This document shows positions 36,603 through 46,054 of a stretch of 64,000 nucleotides of DNA, piece after piece. The DNA is from Hassallia byssoidea VB512170. Lineage in GTDB: Bacteria; Cyanobacteriota; Cyanobacteriia; Cyanobacteriales; Nostocaceae. The stretch is from contig NZ_JTCM02000029.1 of NCBI RefSeq assembly GCF_000817785.2, forward strand, positions 1 through 64,000, in the 5' to 3' direction. The position numbers were made by a program, and so were the translations under genes. The number at the start of each line of letters is the position of its first letter. Within the stretch, counting starts at the first letter, position 1. Under the pieces are notes generated by a model. That model was not told where the DNA came from. It was given only the letters and a program-made list of their open reading frames with translations, and searched no databases.

Positions 36603-37672
36603 AGATTTTCAAGCCAATTATCCTTCTCTTGCTCAAAAAAATGGTTAACACCAAATCCAACTGCGCGATTATATTGAGATAATTCCGCAGCTAACTTAAG
36701 TGCAGCTTGTCTGCCAATTTCAGTTTCAAATACCGATGAAAATACAGCATCAATTTTATGTTTTTGGCAAAACTGACGCAGACGAGATGGTGAACCGACT
36801 ATCCCAGGTTTAATTACAAAAATGTCTCGCCAACCTTGTTGGAAGCTGCATTCAAGTTGTTTGAGTGTGGCGACAGATTCATCTAAAGCTATCTTTGTTT
36901 CATAGCAATAAGACAATTCCAACATTCTTTGAAGTTGATCTACTCTTAGCGGTTGTTCGATAAATTCAATTTCTACTCTTATTCGATTATTGATGTGAAT
37001 ATTATCGCAAGTCCACAGCCATAAATTTGCATCTTCATAACTGAGTCCCCCGTTTGCATCTAATCGCAGTTTTGCTGAGGGTGGTAAAGCTTGAGTGAGT
37101 AACTCAAAAATTTTCAGTTCATAGGCGATCGCATACACTCCAATTTTCCACTTAAACGTGCGATATCCCTGTTCCCATAACTTCTGCCATTGTTCCAAAG
37201 CAGCCTCTCCAGCTGGTAATAAAGCACTGTAGGTGAGGGAGTGGGGAGGGGGAGACAAGGAGAGGGGGGGAGAGGGGTAAGATATTCCTCCTTGTCCCCC
37301 TTGTCCCCCTTGTCCCCCTTGTCCCCCTTGTCCCCCCTGTCCCCCCTGTCTCCCACTCCCTACTCCCCACTCCCCATTCCCCCCTCCCCAAAGCGCTGAC
37401 TCAAAGCCAAATTGACAAGCGGGTAATTCATCTGGGATAGAGAAAATCGTTTCCTCAGTAATTTCCGTGGGTAGCTGGCGACAAAATGATAAAGCTTGTT
37501 CTATGGTTTCCGAACCAAACCAGCTAATAGGCGCAATTTCTCCCCAACCAATATTTGTTTCATCGCTGAGGCAAAGAATAATACCGTCGCGGATATCCCA
37601 AGTACCGTGACTCGTAGCCAGGGGACGCACAAATCTCCGTCGATAAGGACGAAACTCAAATCGATAGCGCAT
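36590..37672 (-). CDS. menC: o-Succinylbenzoate synthase
   Basis: I start it at the ATG at 37672 (RYRFEFRPYRRRFVRPL), giving 360 residues; the open frame further upstream is repeat-derived. It is an enolase-superfamily enzyme: YRTFKWKIGV gives the catalytic Lys pair, LRLDANGGL a metal Asp, VEIEFIEQPL a Glu, and IALDESVA and FVIKPGIVGSP complete the site. It makes o-succinylbenzoate for phylloquinone. Residues about 94-148 are a foreign low-complexity insert (GGQGGQGGQ, then PPLSLSPPPHSL) made by heptamer repeats. It seems to fall between the N-terminal cap domain and the barrel, so the enzyme may still work. Confidence 0.88.
   Translation of the reverse strand: MRYRFEFRPYRRRFVRPLATSHGTWDIRDGIILCLSDETNIGWGEIAPISWFGSETIEQALSFCRQLPTEITEETIFSIPDELPACQFGFESALWGGGNGEWGVGSGRQGGQGGQGGQGGQGGQGGQGGISYPSPPLSLSPPPHSLTYSALLPAGEAALEQWQKLWEQGYRTFKWKIGVYAIAYELKIFELLTQALPPSAKLRLDANGGLSYEDANLWLWTCDNIHINNRIRVEIEFIEQPLRVDQLQRMLELSYCYETKIALDESVATLKQLECSFQQGWRDIFVIKPGIVGSPSRLRQFCQKHKIDAVFSSVFETEIGRQAALKLAAELSQYNRAVGFGVNHFFEQEKDNWLENLWKF
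37226..37392. repeat. Heptamer repeat array inside menC
   Basis: Tandem CCTTGTCCCC-type units (about 37288-37352) are flanked by G-rich and C-rich heptamer tracts. The array adds about 54 codons in frame. The array type is the same as in the intergenic tracts at 17756-17878 and 48352-48400. Confidence 0.9.
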
Positions 37673-37894
37673 CAATTGCAAGTTGGTTGTTAATGGGCAA
37701 TGGGCAATGGGCAATGGGCAAGAAAGAGGGGAAAAGGGAAAAGGGGAAAGGGGAAAGGGGAAAGGGTCAGAAAAATATCCCAGGAGTGATTTAAATAACT
37801 CTTTATTTCTACGCCTTTTACCTTTTCCCTTTACCCTTTCCCCCTCTTTAAAATCCCCATGCCCCATGCCCCACTATCCACCATCCACTATCCA
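37673..37894. repeat. Low-complexity spacer between menA and menC
   Basis: GGGCAATGGGCAATGG units, GGGGAAAGG units and their complementary C-rich tracts fill the gap. The opposing tracts could pair in the menA-menC transcript. No gene is present. Confidence 0.75.
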
Positions 37895-38797
37895 CTAACC
37901 TCCTGACAGCATAAAACCCAAACCGAACAGCAAGCAACTCCAAAAATGCACGGCAACAGCGATGAATTTACAGTTGCTGACTTTTTCTGGCTGGTTATGA
38001 TTTTGCAAAACGTGGTTGCATAGTTTGAAGGCAAAGGGTAAACTCACCCAACTCAGCAATGTCCATACGGGGAATATCCCCAATAGTACAAACAGCAAGT
38101 TGAGGGGATAAATACTTGCCGTGAACCAGGTTAAAACCTTCGCACCTCTAGCGGTACCGAGACGGACGATAGGCGATCGCTTGCCGGCAGCTATGTCATC
38201 CTTAACTTGGTGAAAGTGCGAACAAAATAAAATTAAACTCGTGGCAATCCCCACGAACACCGAAGCTGCTAAACTTGTCATGTTCCAGCTTTGGGTTTGA
38301 CTGTAGTATGCTGCCGTCACTGCTAATGGACCAAAGGCGAAAAAGCAAAGAATTTCCCCTAAGCCCTGGTATCCTAAACGAAAGGGAGGTCCTTGGTACA
38401 TGTAGCCCAAGGCACAGCACAACAAAATTATCCCAATCACAGTTAGGTCTTGCTGCCACCAAGCTATTGCTAGTATCCCCAGTAAACCTAATCCCAAACA
38501 AGAATTTCCCAACCCAAATATTAATGCTTTATTGGCAGTTAAATTTACCAAAGAATGATGTTTATTTTTATCAATCCCCGTCTCGGAATCAAAAACATCA
38601 TTACTGAGATTTTCCCACGCCAAAATTAAAATTGCAGATGCTAAAAAAGTAGAAAAAACTGCTCCATGAAAAATCCTGGTTTCCGCAAAAGCTACAGCAG
38701 TTCCTACCCAGATAGGCATAATAGCAACGCTGTACATTGGCGGTTTAATTGCCGCCATCCATAACTTTTTGTTGGGATATGAAATCAGTGTAGTCAT
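37895..38797 (-). CDS. menA: 1,4-Dihydroxy-2-naphthoate phytyltransferase
   Basis: A 300-residue UbiA-family integral membrane prenyltransferase with about nine helices. The two Asp-rich motifs are ENLSNDVFDSETGIDKNK and HFHQVKDDIAAGKRS. It attaches the phytyl chain to DHNA, a late step of phylloquinone synthesis needed for photosystem I. It heads the minus-strand series menA, menC, menE and is divergent from the isochorismate synthase gene, so the spacer 38798-39044 likely drives both directions. Confidence 0.93.
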   Translation of the reverse strand: MTTLISYPNKKLWMAAIKPPMYSVAIMPIWVGTAVAFAETRIFHGAVFSTFLASAILILAWENLSNDVFDSETGIDKNKHHSLVNLTANKALIFGLGNSCLGLGLLGILAIAWWQQDLTVIGIILLCCALGYMYQGPPFRLGYQGLGEILCFFAFGPLAVTAAYYSQTQSWNMTSLAASVFVGIATSLILFCSHFHQVKDDIAAGKRSPIVRLGTARGAKVLTWFTASIYPLNLLFVLLGIFPVWTLLSWVSLPFAFKLCNHVLQNHNQPEKVSNCKFIAVAVHFWSCLLFGLGFMLSGG

Positions 38798-39044
38798 CTT
38801 GTGTCAGCAATTATGGTTTCGATCTTATACCAGAACAAAAATCAGATGTGCAACGATCGCCATTTTTTCTGTGGCTGATTCGCCTTAAACTAGTCATGAC
38901 CTAAAAGGGTATTGCAACACCGTGATTTGCACCTAGTCACTACGCTGGTTAAACAGCGGCTGAATATGTTACCTGTAAAAATACGACCACGAATTATTGC
39001 ACTTTAGGAAGATAACTTCAAAAAAGTTTACTTAATTTAGATCC

Positions 39045-40460
39045 ATGACAGTTTCACCATGTCGCGCCAACTTCTTTGTATATAATAAAGAGCTATACGA
39101 ATTTCTGTTAGCGGTTCAGGAGAATTGCCGTCAAAATCATTGTCGGCAGATTGTCAGTATTTCGGTGGAGATTGACTATGTTGATCCTTTGATAGTACTT
39201 GAACAACTTAATCAAGCAAATGAAATAAATTTTTACTTTGAGAACAGAGGCAAAAAAGAAGCGATCGCTGCCATTGATGCTGTCGCCAAATTAGAAATTG
39301 CTGACAAAGAGCGTTTTATTATAGCTGAAAATTTTATCAAAGATTGTCTCAAAAATATAATTAATTTCGGTAGTACAAATTTACCTTTTTCTCGCGCTCA
39401 CTTTTTTTGTTGCTTCAGTTTTTTTGAGAAAAATGCCCAACTTGATTATCCATTTCCTGCGGCTACCATTTTTTTACCCCGTTGGCAAGTAGCTGTGAAA
39501 AATGAACGCTGTATATTAGTTGCAAATACAATCATTAACAAGAGCGTAAATATTCACAAATTATTACATAACCTTTGTGAACAAGTAGAGAAAATTCAAT
39601 CTTTAGAAGCAAATACGATAAATATTGATTATTCTCGACGTAAATACAGTAAAAAAACTCTACCCAACCCGGAGAAATTTAAACTTTCAGTTTTATCTGC
39701 TTTGTCAAAAATCCGCGCTAATCACTTGAGCAAAGTTGTTTTAGCAGATGTGTTAGATGTAAAATCAAGTCATGAATTTAATTTAGTTCAATCTTTAAAC
39801 AATCTTCGACAATTACATCCTAATTGTTATGTATTTTCTACAAGTAATGGTAAGGGACAAAACTTTATTGGGGCAAGTCCAGAACGGTTAATTAGCATTC
39901 ACAAAAAACAGTTAATTACTGATGCTTTGGCAGGTTCTGCACCCAGAGGAAAAACACCAACCGAAGATGCAGCAAACGCCGATCGCCTGCTAAATAGTGA
40001 AAAAGAAAGGCACGAACATTCGTTAGTAATTGATTTTATCACTCAACGGCTATCTGAGCTAGGTTTGTTACCGCAAATGTTATCACCGCGTCTGCGACAA
40101 TTATCTAACATTCAGCATTTATGGACACCAATCAGCGCTATAGTTCCCGCTAACGTACACCCGTTAAAAATAGTCGCTCAATTGCATCCTACACCAGCCG
40201 TTGCCGGTGCAGCCAGAGATATTGCCTGTGCAGAAATTCTTCGTCACGAAAGCTTTGAGAGAGGTTTATATGCGGCGCCCTTGGGTTGGGTAGATTCTGA
40301 CGGAAACTGTGAGTTTATTGTCGGAATTCGTTCGGCATTGATTGATGGCGATCGCGCTAGACTTTACGCAGGTGCAGGTATCGTCGCAGGTTCCGATCCC
40401 GACAAAGAACTAGCAGAAATTCAACTTAAACTTCAAGCGTTATTAAAAGCATTAGTATAA
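39045..40460 (+). CDS. menF: Isochorismate synthase
   Basis: A 471-residue chorismate-binding enzyme. The C-terminal catalytic half shows FIGASPERLISI, GSAPRGKTPTEDA, SEKERHEHSLVIDFI, LHPTPAVAGA and a final GAGIVAGSDPDKELAEI. It converts chorismate to isochorismate, the entry to phylloquinone. The N-terminal 180 residues are more variable, as usual in cyanobacterial members. A TAGGGTGCGTTA palindrome directly follows the stop and may end the transcript. Confidence 0.92.
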   Translation: MTVSPCRANFFVYNKELYEFLLAVQENCRQNHCRQIVSISVEIDYVDPLIVLEQLNQANEINFYFENRGKKEAIAAIDAVAKLEIADKERFIIAENFIKDCLKNIINFGSTNLPFSRAHFFCCFSFFEKNAQLDYPFPAATIFLPRWQVAVKNERCILVANTIINKSVNIHKLLHNLCEQVEKIQSLEANTINIDYSRRKYSKKTLPNPEKFKLSVLSALSKIRANHLSKVVLADVLDVKSSHEFNLVQSLNNLRQLHPNCYVFSTSNGKGQNFIGASPERLISIHKKQLITDALAGSAPRGKTPTEDAANADRLLNSEKERHEHSLVIDFITQRLSELGLLPQMLSPRLRQLSNIQHLWTPISAIVPANVHPLKIVAQLHPTPAVAGAARDIACAEILRHESFERGLYAAPLGWVDSDGNCEFIVGIRSALIDGDRARLYAGAGIVAGSDPDKELAEIQLKLQALLKALV

Positions 40461-40462
40461 TT

Positions 40463-40496
40463 TAGTAGGGTGCGTTAACGAAGTAACGCACCCTAC
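40463..40496. repeat. TAGTAGGGTGCGTTA palindrome, third copy
   Basis: A near-perfect stem TAGGGTGCGTTA/TAACGCACCCTA with loop ACGAAG begins two bases after the menF stop codon; proA converges on it. Confidence 0.9.
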
Positions 40497-40507
40497 ATTT
40501 AAACTAA

Positions 40508-41821
40508 TTATTTCAAATCTCTATGAGTAAAAGACTTAGCATTATTCCCAGTGTAAGTACTTACAACCTGACCATCGCCAATCATTTGATACTTGTATGT
40601 TACCAAACCTTCTAAACCGACAGGACCGCGTGGCGGCATTTGTTGAGTACTAATTCCTACTTCTGCACCGAAACCGTAGCGGAAACCATCAGCAAAGCGG
40701 GTAGAACAGTTGTGGTAGACTCCAGCTGCATTCACCAGCGCTAAGAAAGTTTCAGATGCTTCAACATCTTCAGTGACGATCGCTTCCGTATGACGAGAAC
40801 CATAATCATTAATATGTGCGATCGCCTCTTCTAAAGAATCCACAATCTTAATTGACAAAATCAAATCGCTGTATTCAGTTTCCCAGTCTTCTTCTGTTGC
40901 AGCTACAATATTAGGCAAAATTTCGCGGCTGCGTTTCTCTCCTCTTAATTCCACATTAGCTTTTTGCAAAGCATCAGCTACTTTTGGTAAAAATGTTGCA
41001 GCAATTGAAGAGTGAACTAACAAAGTTTCAATCGCATTGCAAGCAGCCGGGTATTGAGTTTTAGAATCAATTGTAATCGTTACAGCTTTGGCAATATCAG
41101 CGGCTTTATCTACATAAAGATGACAAATTCCATCAGCGTGACCTAATACAGGAATGCGGGTATTTTCCTGCACAAATCGGACAAAAGAATTAGAACCTCT
41201 AGGAATAATTAAATCTACATATTTATCTAACTTCAAAAGTTCTAAAGTTTCTTCTCTTGTTGTCAACAACTGCACCGCATCGGGGTTAACAGCAGTTTGA
41301 GATAAACCTTGTTTAATTGCTTTGACTATCGCTTCGCAAGAACGAATCGCTTCTTTTCCACCTTTGAGAATAACACCATTGCCCGACTTAATAGCTAAAG
41401 AAGCAATTTGAATTGCCGCTTCCGGACGTGCTTCAAAAATAACGCCCAAAACGCCTAAAGGACAAGTAATTCGCTTGAGAATTAAGTTAGTATCAATTTC
41501 GCGGTGAATCTGCACTGCACCGACTGGATCAAGTAGTTTACCGACATCTCGGACTCCAGCGATCGCATCTCTTAACTTATGTTCATCTAACTGCAAGCGC
41601 TTGTAAAGCGGTTTGGCAATTTTTTCCGCCGCCGCTTCACAATCTGTAATATTCGCTTGTAAAATTTCATCTTTCGCCGATTCTAAAGCGATAGCGATCG
41701 CGTCAATCGCTTGATTTTTCACTTCACTAGAGAGAACTGCCAATTTACTCGCAGCAAGTCGGGTTTTTTGAGCAATGGAAATCAGATCGCAGGAAGCATC
41801 TTGAGAAATAATCATGTGCAT
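40508..41821 (-). CDS. proA: Glutamate-5-semialdehyde dehydrogenase (gamma-glutamyl phosphate reductase)
   Basis: A 437-residue ALDH-superfamily enzyme of proline synthesis. It has the [29 protein letters not shown] region, [15 protein letters not shown], the catalytic cysteine in [15 protein letters not shown] and a C-terminal [17 protein letters not shown]. It reduces gamma-glutamyl phosphate with NADPH. The N-terminal start could be Met1 or Met3. It appears monocistronic. Confidence 0.95.
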   Translation of the reverse strand: MHMIISQDASCDLISIAQKTRLAASKLAVLSSEVKNQAIDAIAIALESAKDEILQANITDCEAAAEKIAKPLYKRLQLDEHKLRDAIAGVRDVGKLLDPVGAVQIHREIDTNLILKRITCPLGVLGVIFEARPEAAIQIASLAIKSGNGVILKGGKEAIRSCEAIVKAIKQGLSQTAVNPDAVQLLTTREETLELLKLDKYVDLIIPRGSNSFVRFVQENTRIPVLGHADGICHLYVDKAADIAKAVTITIDSKTQYPAACNAIETLLVHSSIAATFLPKVADALQKANVELRGEKRSREILPNIVAATEEDWETEYSDLILSIKIVDSLEEAIAHINDYGSRHTEAIVTEDVEASETFLALVNAAGVYHNCSTRFADGFRYGFGAEVGISTQQMPPRGPVGLEGLVTYKYQMIGDGQVVSTYTGNNAKSFTHRDLK

Positions 41822-41856
41822 ACAGCAGTTTCACTTTTATTAGACTACACCAATCC

Positions 41857-41885
41857 GTAGAGACGTTCCGCCGGAACGTCTCTAC
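41857..41885. repeat. GTAGAGACGTTCC palindrome, copy 3
   Basis: A perfect 13-bp stem with loop GCC in the 313-bp spacer between proA and the peptidoglycan-binding gene. The rest of that spacer (41886-42134) is AT-rich, with no gene seen. Confidence 0.95.
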
Positions 41886-42134
41886 AATCGTCAGCGAAAT
41901 TTATGAGGTTTGCCGCTAAAAATAAATCTGACATAACTATGATTTTTCCTTACTATCAAAGCGTTTCGCAATTATTGATTTCTAAATTAATCCTATAATT
42001 GCATAATTTGACTTGACTTATCCTATTAAGAATATAGAGCAAGGTTTTGGTATGAGCCGTCGTTCGCTTGTACCTGATACGCTTTTCAAACTTTCGATTT
42101 TCCGGAAACATTCACTTTCTTTGGAGAAAATATA

Positions 42135-42599
42135 ATGCAATCTACCGATGATGTCTCTGCTAAACTCGACAAACCTGTACTGAAAGAAGGTTCTACAGGT
42201 GATGCAGTCGAAGAACTGCAAGAACTTCTCAAAAAATACAATACTTACACGGGTGCGATTGATGGTGCATTTGGTCCTCTGACCAAAAAAGGTGTCATAG
42301 CCTTTCAACATCGCGTATTTCTCAAAGAAGATGGTATTGTAGCCGATAATACTTGGCGGGCATTGTTTAAAGGTGCGCCAGTCGATATGCCAATTTTGAA
42401 GAAAGGCAGCAAAGGCGACTTAGTGGAAACCGTTCAGAATATTCTCAAGTCTAGCAAAGATTATAACGGTGCTATTGACGGTGAATTTGGTTCTAAGCTA
42501 GAACGTGCAGTGAAAAAGCTGCAAGAACGTACTGAGTTGCCTCATGATGGCATTGTCGAAGACCGCACTTGGTTCGAGTTAAGCAAAATTCCCCACTAA
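42135..42599 (+). CDS. Double peptidoglycan-binding domain protein
   Basis: A 154-residue protein with two PG_binding_1 repeats. Residues about 13-68 (LKEGSTGDAVEELQELLKKY, AIDGAFGPLTKKGVIAFQ) and 80-145 (LKKGSKGDLVETVQNIL, AIDGEFGSKLERAVKKLQ) show the standard three-helix unit. No signal peptide or catalytic domain is found, so how it would reach the wall is unclear. The ribosome site is GGAG. It precedes the M48 protease gene by about 260 bp. Confidence 0.85.
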   Translation: MQSTDDVSAKLDKPVLKEGSTGDAVEELQELLKKYNTYTGAIDGAFGPLTKKGVIAFQHRVFLKEDGIVADNTWRALFKGAPVDMPILKKGSKGDLVETVQNILKSSKDYNGAIDGEFGSKLERAVKKLQERTELPHDGIVEDRTWFELSKIPH

Positions 42600-42602
42600 T
42601 AA

Positions 42603-42705
42603 GGGCAGGGGGGCAGGGGGGCAGGGGGCAGGGGGACAATTCTTTCTCCCCATCCCCCCCTCCCCCTCTCTCCCCCTCTCCCCTTCTCCCCCTCCCTTGC
42701 TTGCG
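42603..42705. repeat. G-rich and C-rich low-complexity tracts
   Basis: GGGGGGCA units (42606-42637) face CCCCCTC units (42646-42700), so the transcript could fold back on itself after the peptidoglycan-binding gene. Confidence 0.75.
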
Positions 42706-42857
42706 CGATTCACTGAGAAAAATTAAAGAAACTTTATAGAAGTAGTGAAAACACATATTAATATATGTATCGAAAAACTTTTCCGTAATTGCGGTGGCGA
42801 TCGCTGTATCTATTGAGTATTGATAGATAAATACCACTCCTCCCAAAGGGAGATATT

Positions 42858-44879
42858 ATGTCACTGCAATCTGGATTAGATGCCTTTAAACAAGGACGTT
42901 ATCAAGAAGCTATCGAGTTACTAGAAGAATTCAGTCGAAATAATTTTGATGAAACTTCTCTCGGCTATTTAAACGCGCAGATGTGGCTGCTGAAAGCGTA
43001 TCAAGCCACAGGAAAAATTGAAAAAGCTTGCGAACTGTGTCAGCGGTTAATTAACAGCGATAATTCAGAGGTACGCACCTGGGCAGAAAAAGTTTACCCT
43101 ACTTTACATCAACCTGCAAAAACGCCATCTCGCAAAATTGAAAAAAGCGATGCCGAGTACGGCACGCTTCGCGAACGCGCTGCGACAGCTGGTGTTAAGT
43201 TAGCCATGAAGGGTGTTGGTGGTAGTTTAGCACTAGCATCTGGTGTCACCCTCACCTTGCTGTTTGGCATGGTGTTCGTTTTAGGTTTAGCCCTGGTATT
43301 TATTGTCAATAGCGATGCACCGATAAATGGATTAGCGATCGCTTTAGCTATCACTCTTATTTTCAACCTCGCTGCCTTCTTTCTGTCTCCCTTTTTGATG
43401 GACTTAACCCAAAGTTGGCTCTACCATACTCGTTGGGTAGACATAACAGAAGTTGAAAATCTCAGTCCAGAAACAGCTAGAGTAATTCGTCGCGTTTGTC
43501 AGCAGAAAAAATTAAAAATTCCTCGTTTGGGAATCATTGACGACGAAAACCCCACGGCTTTTACTTACGGCTCATTACCCAACAGTGCCCGCTTAGTCGT
43601 CAGTCACGGACTTTTCACTTACCTAGATGATGATGAAATTGCTACCGTCTACGCCCACGAATTAGGACACATCGTCCACTGGGACTTTGCGGTAATGACA
43701 GTAGCTTCCACCTTAGTGCAAATTTGCTATCTGATTTACATCACAGCCAGAAGCCTTGGACGTGGCGGCGGTGATAGCAAAGTCAAAGATGCGGCACAAG
43801 CAGCTGCCCTAGCTGCCTATGTGTTTTATATCGTCGGTACATACTTAGTACTGTACCTCTCCCGCACACGAGAATACTTTGCTGACCACTTTGCCGCAGA
43901 AACCACCGGCAACCCCAACGGACTTTCCCGCGCTTTAGTGAAAATAGCCTACGGCATTTTAGAAGAAGGTTCTAGGGCAAAAGAACCCAGCCGTTTAATT
44001 GAAGGTACTCGTGCCTTGGGTATTTACGATCCCAAAGCGGCAGCGTCTACCGGAACCGCTTACCGCATTGCTTCCGATCCGCAAAAAATCGGTCGCGTCT
44101 TTCTGTGGGATATGTTTAATCCGTGGGGCTGGTGGATGGAGTTAAATTCCACTCACCCCTTGACAGGAAAACGAGTTCGTGCATTAAGCACATATGCAGA
44201 ACAGCTTGGTTTAGCAACTGAATTCGACATGGGGCGAGTTATTGGTGAAGGCAAAACTCTGAATAAAAGTAAGCTTTACGGCAGCTTCTTCTTAGATGTT
44301 ATCCTGTACGGTGCTGAAACGATTGGGTTTGTCGTCGGCTTAATTATTGGTGCTATTCTTTTATCAAGTTCACAAAATCCAGGTTTGATGCTGGGTTTAC
44401 CACTCATCGGTTTAGGTGTAGGAGTGGTAATCAAAGCCTTCATCATGTTCCCCAGCTACAGCCAAGCGCCAGAAACTGACGTTCTCACTTTGATGTCAGA
44501 CCCTTATGCTAGTCCGTTGCGTGGAAGACCTGCGAAACTGCAAGGTACGCTAATTGGTCGTGGCGATTCCGGTTATAAATTTGGTTCTGACTTGAAAATT
44601 CAAGACCGTAGCGGAATGCTTTATTTGCATTATGCTTCGCGTTTTGGTCCGATTGGTAACTTTCTGTTTGGAATGAAACGAGTTGAAAGCTTGATTGGCG
44701 AATCAGTTGGCGCTGTAGGCTGGTTCCGTCGAGGTGTCGCACCGTGGATGGATTTGAGTCAACTCAATAGTGAAAGCGGCACTCTTGTTAACAGTTACCA
44801 TCGCTTTTGGTCGTTCATCCTGGGTAGCGGATCGATTATCCTAGGAGTGGTCATTACATTGTTTATGACCGGCAGATAG
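42858..44879 (+). CDS. M48 family membrane metalloprotease with TPR-like N-terminus
   Basis: A 673-residue protein. The N-terminal 80 residues are TPR-like (LDAFKQGRYQEAIELLEEF). Two membrane helices (about 120-180) precede the HtpX-like M48 domain with zinc motif HELGH (His267-Glu268-His271) and the third ligand region REYFADHFAAE. More helices (about 475-530) and a C-terminal soluble domain follow. It probably degrades or processes membrane proteins. Residues about 97-107 (SDAEYGTLRERAA) come from a dispersed repeat also found in the DUF29 remnant at 49711. The start follows AAAGGGAG. Confidence 0.87.
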   Translation: MSLQSGLDAFKQGRYQEAIELLEEFSRNNFDETSLGYLNAQMWLLKAYQATGKIEKACELCQRLINSDNSEVRTWAEKVYPTLHQPAKTPSRKIEKSDAEYGTLRERAATAGVKLAMKGVGGSLALASGVTLTLLFGMVFVLGLALVFIVNSDAPINGLAIALAITLIFNLAAFFLSPFLMDLTQSWLYHTRWVDITEVENLSPETARVIRRVCQQKKLKIPRLGIIDDENPTAFTYGSLPNSARLVVSHGLFTYLDDDEIATVYAHELGHIVHWDFAVMTVASTLVQICYLIYITARSLGRGGGDSKVKDAAQAAALAAYVFYIVGTYLVLYLSRTREYFADHFAAETTGNPNGLSRALVKIAYGILEEGSRAKEPSRLIEGTRALGIYDPKAAASTGTAYRIASDPQKIGRVFLWDMFNPWGWWMELNSTHPLTGKRVRALSTYAEQLGLATEFDMGRVIGEGKTLNKSKLYGSFFLDVILYGAETIGFVVGLIIGAILLSSSQNPGLMLGLPLIGLGVGVVIKAFIMFPSYSQAPETDVLTLMSDPYASPLRGRPAKLQGTLIGRGDSGYKFGSDLKIQDRSGMLYLHYASRFGPIGNFLFGMKRVESLIGESVGAVGWFRRGVAPWMDLSQLNSESGTLVNSYHRFWSFILGSGSIILGVVITLFMTGR

Positions 44880-44932
44880 CTAAATTTTAGCTTGCTGTCA
44901 GAGCATTTCTAATTTATCCAAGCTGTAATTAC

Positions 44933-44974
44933 AAAGGAGGTAGTGAGTAGCGGGTGCGGGTACTGCCTCCTTTT
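44933..44974 (+). terminator. Terminator after the M48 protease gene
   Basis: AAAGGAGGTAGT pairs with ACTGCCTCCTTTT (one G-T pair), with a GC-rich loop and a T-rich end, 54 bp after the stop. Confidence 0.85.
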
Positions 44975-45066
44975 ATTGTGTGGGTTAAACCGGATAAAAT
45001 TCTTGCGTAAATCTTGTTTATAATCCATGCAATACTCTCTTCGCAAAAGCAGGATGAGGTACACCT

Positions 45067-45873
45067 ATGGAGCCGAGAAGGAAAGGCTCTCCTACTGAAG
45101 TGTTTTATTACTTAAACTCTATAGTCAAACATCGTCAAAAATCTGTTGAGAATTGGCAATCTTATGTATTGCCGCATAGTAATATTGAAAGTTTAGCCCC
45201 GAATCTATGGCATGTAACAGGCACGATGCCTAATCCGATGCTTCCACCACGGGAAATGACGATCTTTAAGCTTGCAGATGGTGACTTGCTGATTCATAGC
45301 GCGATCGCTTTAGACTCCGAGACAATGACAACTCTCGAATCTCTCGGAACTCCGAAAATCATGGTTGTGCCTAATCGAATTCATCGCTTGGATGCAACTG
45401 TGTATAAACAGCGTTACCCGAAACTCTTGGTTGTTTGTCCATCCGCAGCATTGCCATATGTTGAAGAGGTTGTGTCAGTTGATGGACTTGCCGAAGAAGT
45501 TCTACCTAACTATGGAATTGTCTGCCATCAACCTGCCGGAATTCGTCCGCAAGAGCTTGTTTACGAACTACCATTATCACCGGGCAAAGCGTTGGTGTTT
45601 ACAGACATCTTGTTTAACTTGACAGAATCCTATCTTCAGCAGTACGCACCCAAAGGTAAGCTTGTCCTTCAGTGGATAGGAACCGGTGGGTTCTTCGGAA
45701 TTACCGAGTTAGGTAAGCGGTTTTTTATGAGCGATCGCCAAGCCTATCGTCAATGGCTTGAAGAATTAGCCGCCAATACGTCTGACTTACACGTAATTTG
45801 TGTTGCTCATGGTAGCCCAATTATTACTAACTGTAACCAAAAGCTTTATGAGGCAGCGGCACGATTGTTGTAG
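45067..45873 (+). CDS. DUF4336 domain protein
   Basis: A 268-residue protein of the DUF4336 family, a metallo-beta-lactamase-like fold without the full metal motif. Residues 35-75 (LAPNLWHVTGTMP, REMTIFKLADGDLLIHSAIAL) and VVPNRIHRLDATVYKQRYPK are characteristic. Function unknown. It is probably soluble. It has no operon partner; the ALDH gene follows after about 180 bp containing a short GAAGGGCTGAAGCCCTTACTAC palindrome (45896-45917). Confidence 0.75.
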   Translation: MEPRRKGSPTEVFYYLNSIVKHRQKSVENWQSYVLPHSNIESLAPNLWHVTGTMPNPMLPPREMTIFKLADGDLLIHSAIALDSETMTTLESLGTPKIMVVPNRIHRLDATVYKQRYPKLLVVCPSAALPYVEEVVSVDGLAEEVLPNYGIVCHQPAGIRPQELVYELPLSPGKALVFTDILFNLTESYLQQYAPKGKLVLQWIGTGGFFGITELGKRFFMSDRQAYRQWLEELAANTSDLHVICVAHGSPIITNCNQKLYEAAARLL

Positions 45874-46054
45874 CATCATGTAAAGATTAAAAAAGAAGGG
45901 CTGAAGCCCTTACTACAGTTAAAGTTTTTTTATATATTTTTATGTAAATCAAATCGAAAAATTACATAAAGAAATTACGATCGGGTGCTGTATATGAACA
46001 AACATAATTAATAGATTTAAGCAACTTTTTTTATCAAAGCTTAAGGAGAACCTG

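Noticed and set aside
37673-37867. N-terminal extension of menC by 65 codons
   Set aside because: The extension is made of repeat-derived residues; the family N-terminus begins at the ATG at 37672.
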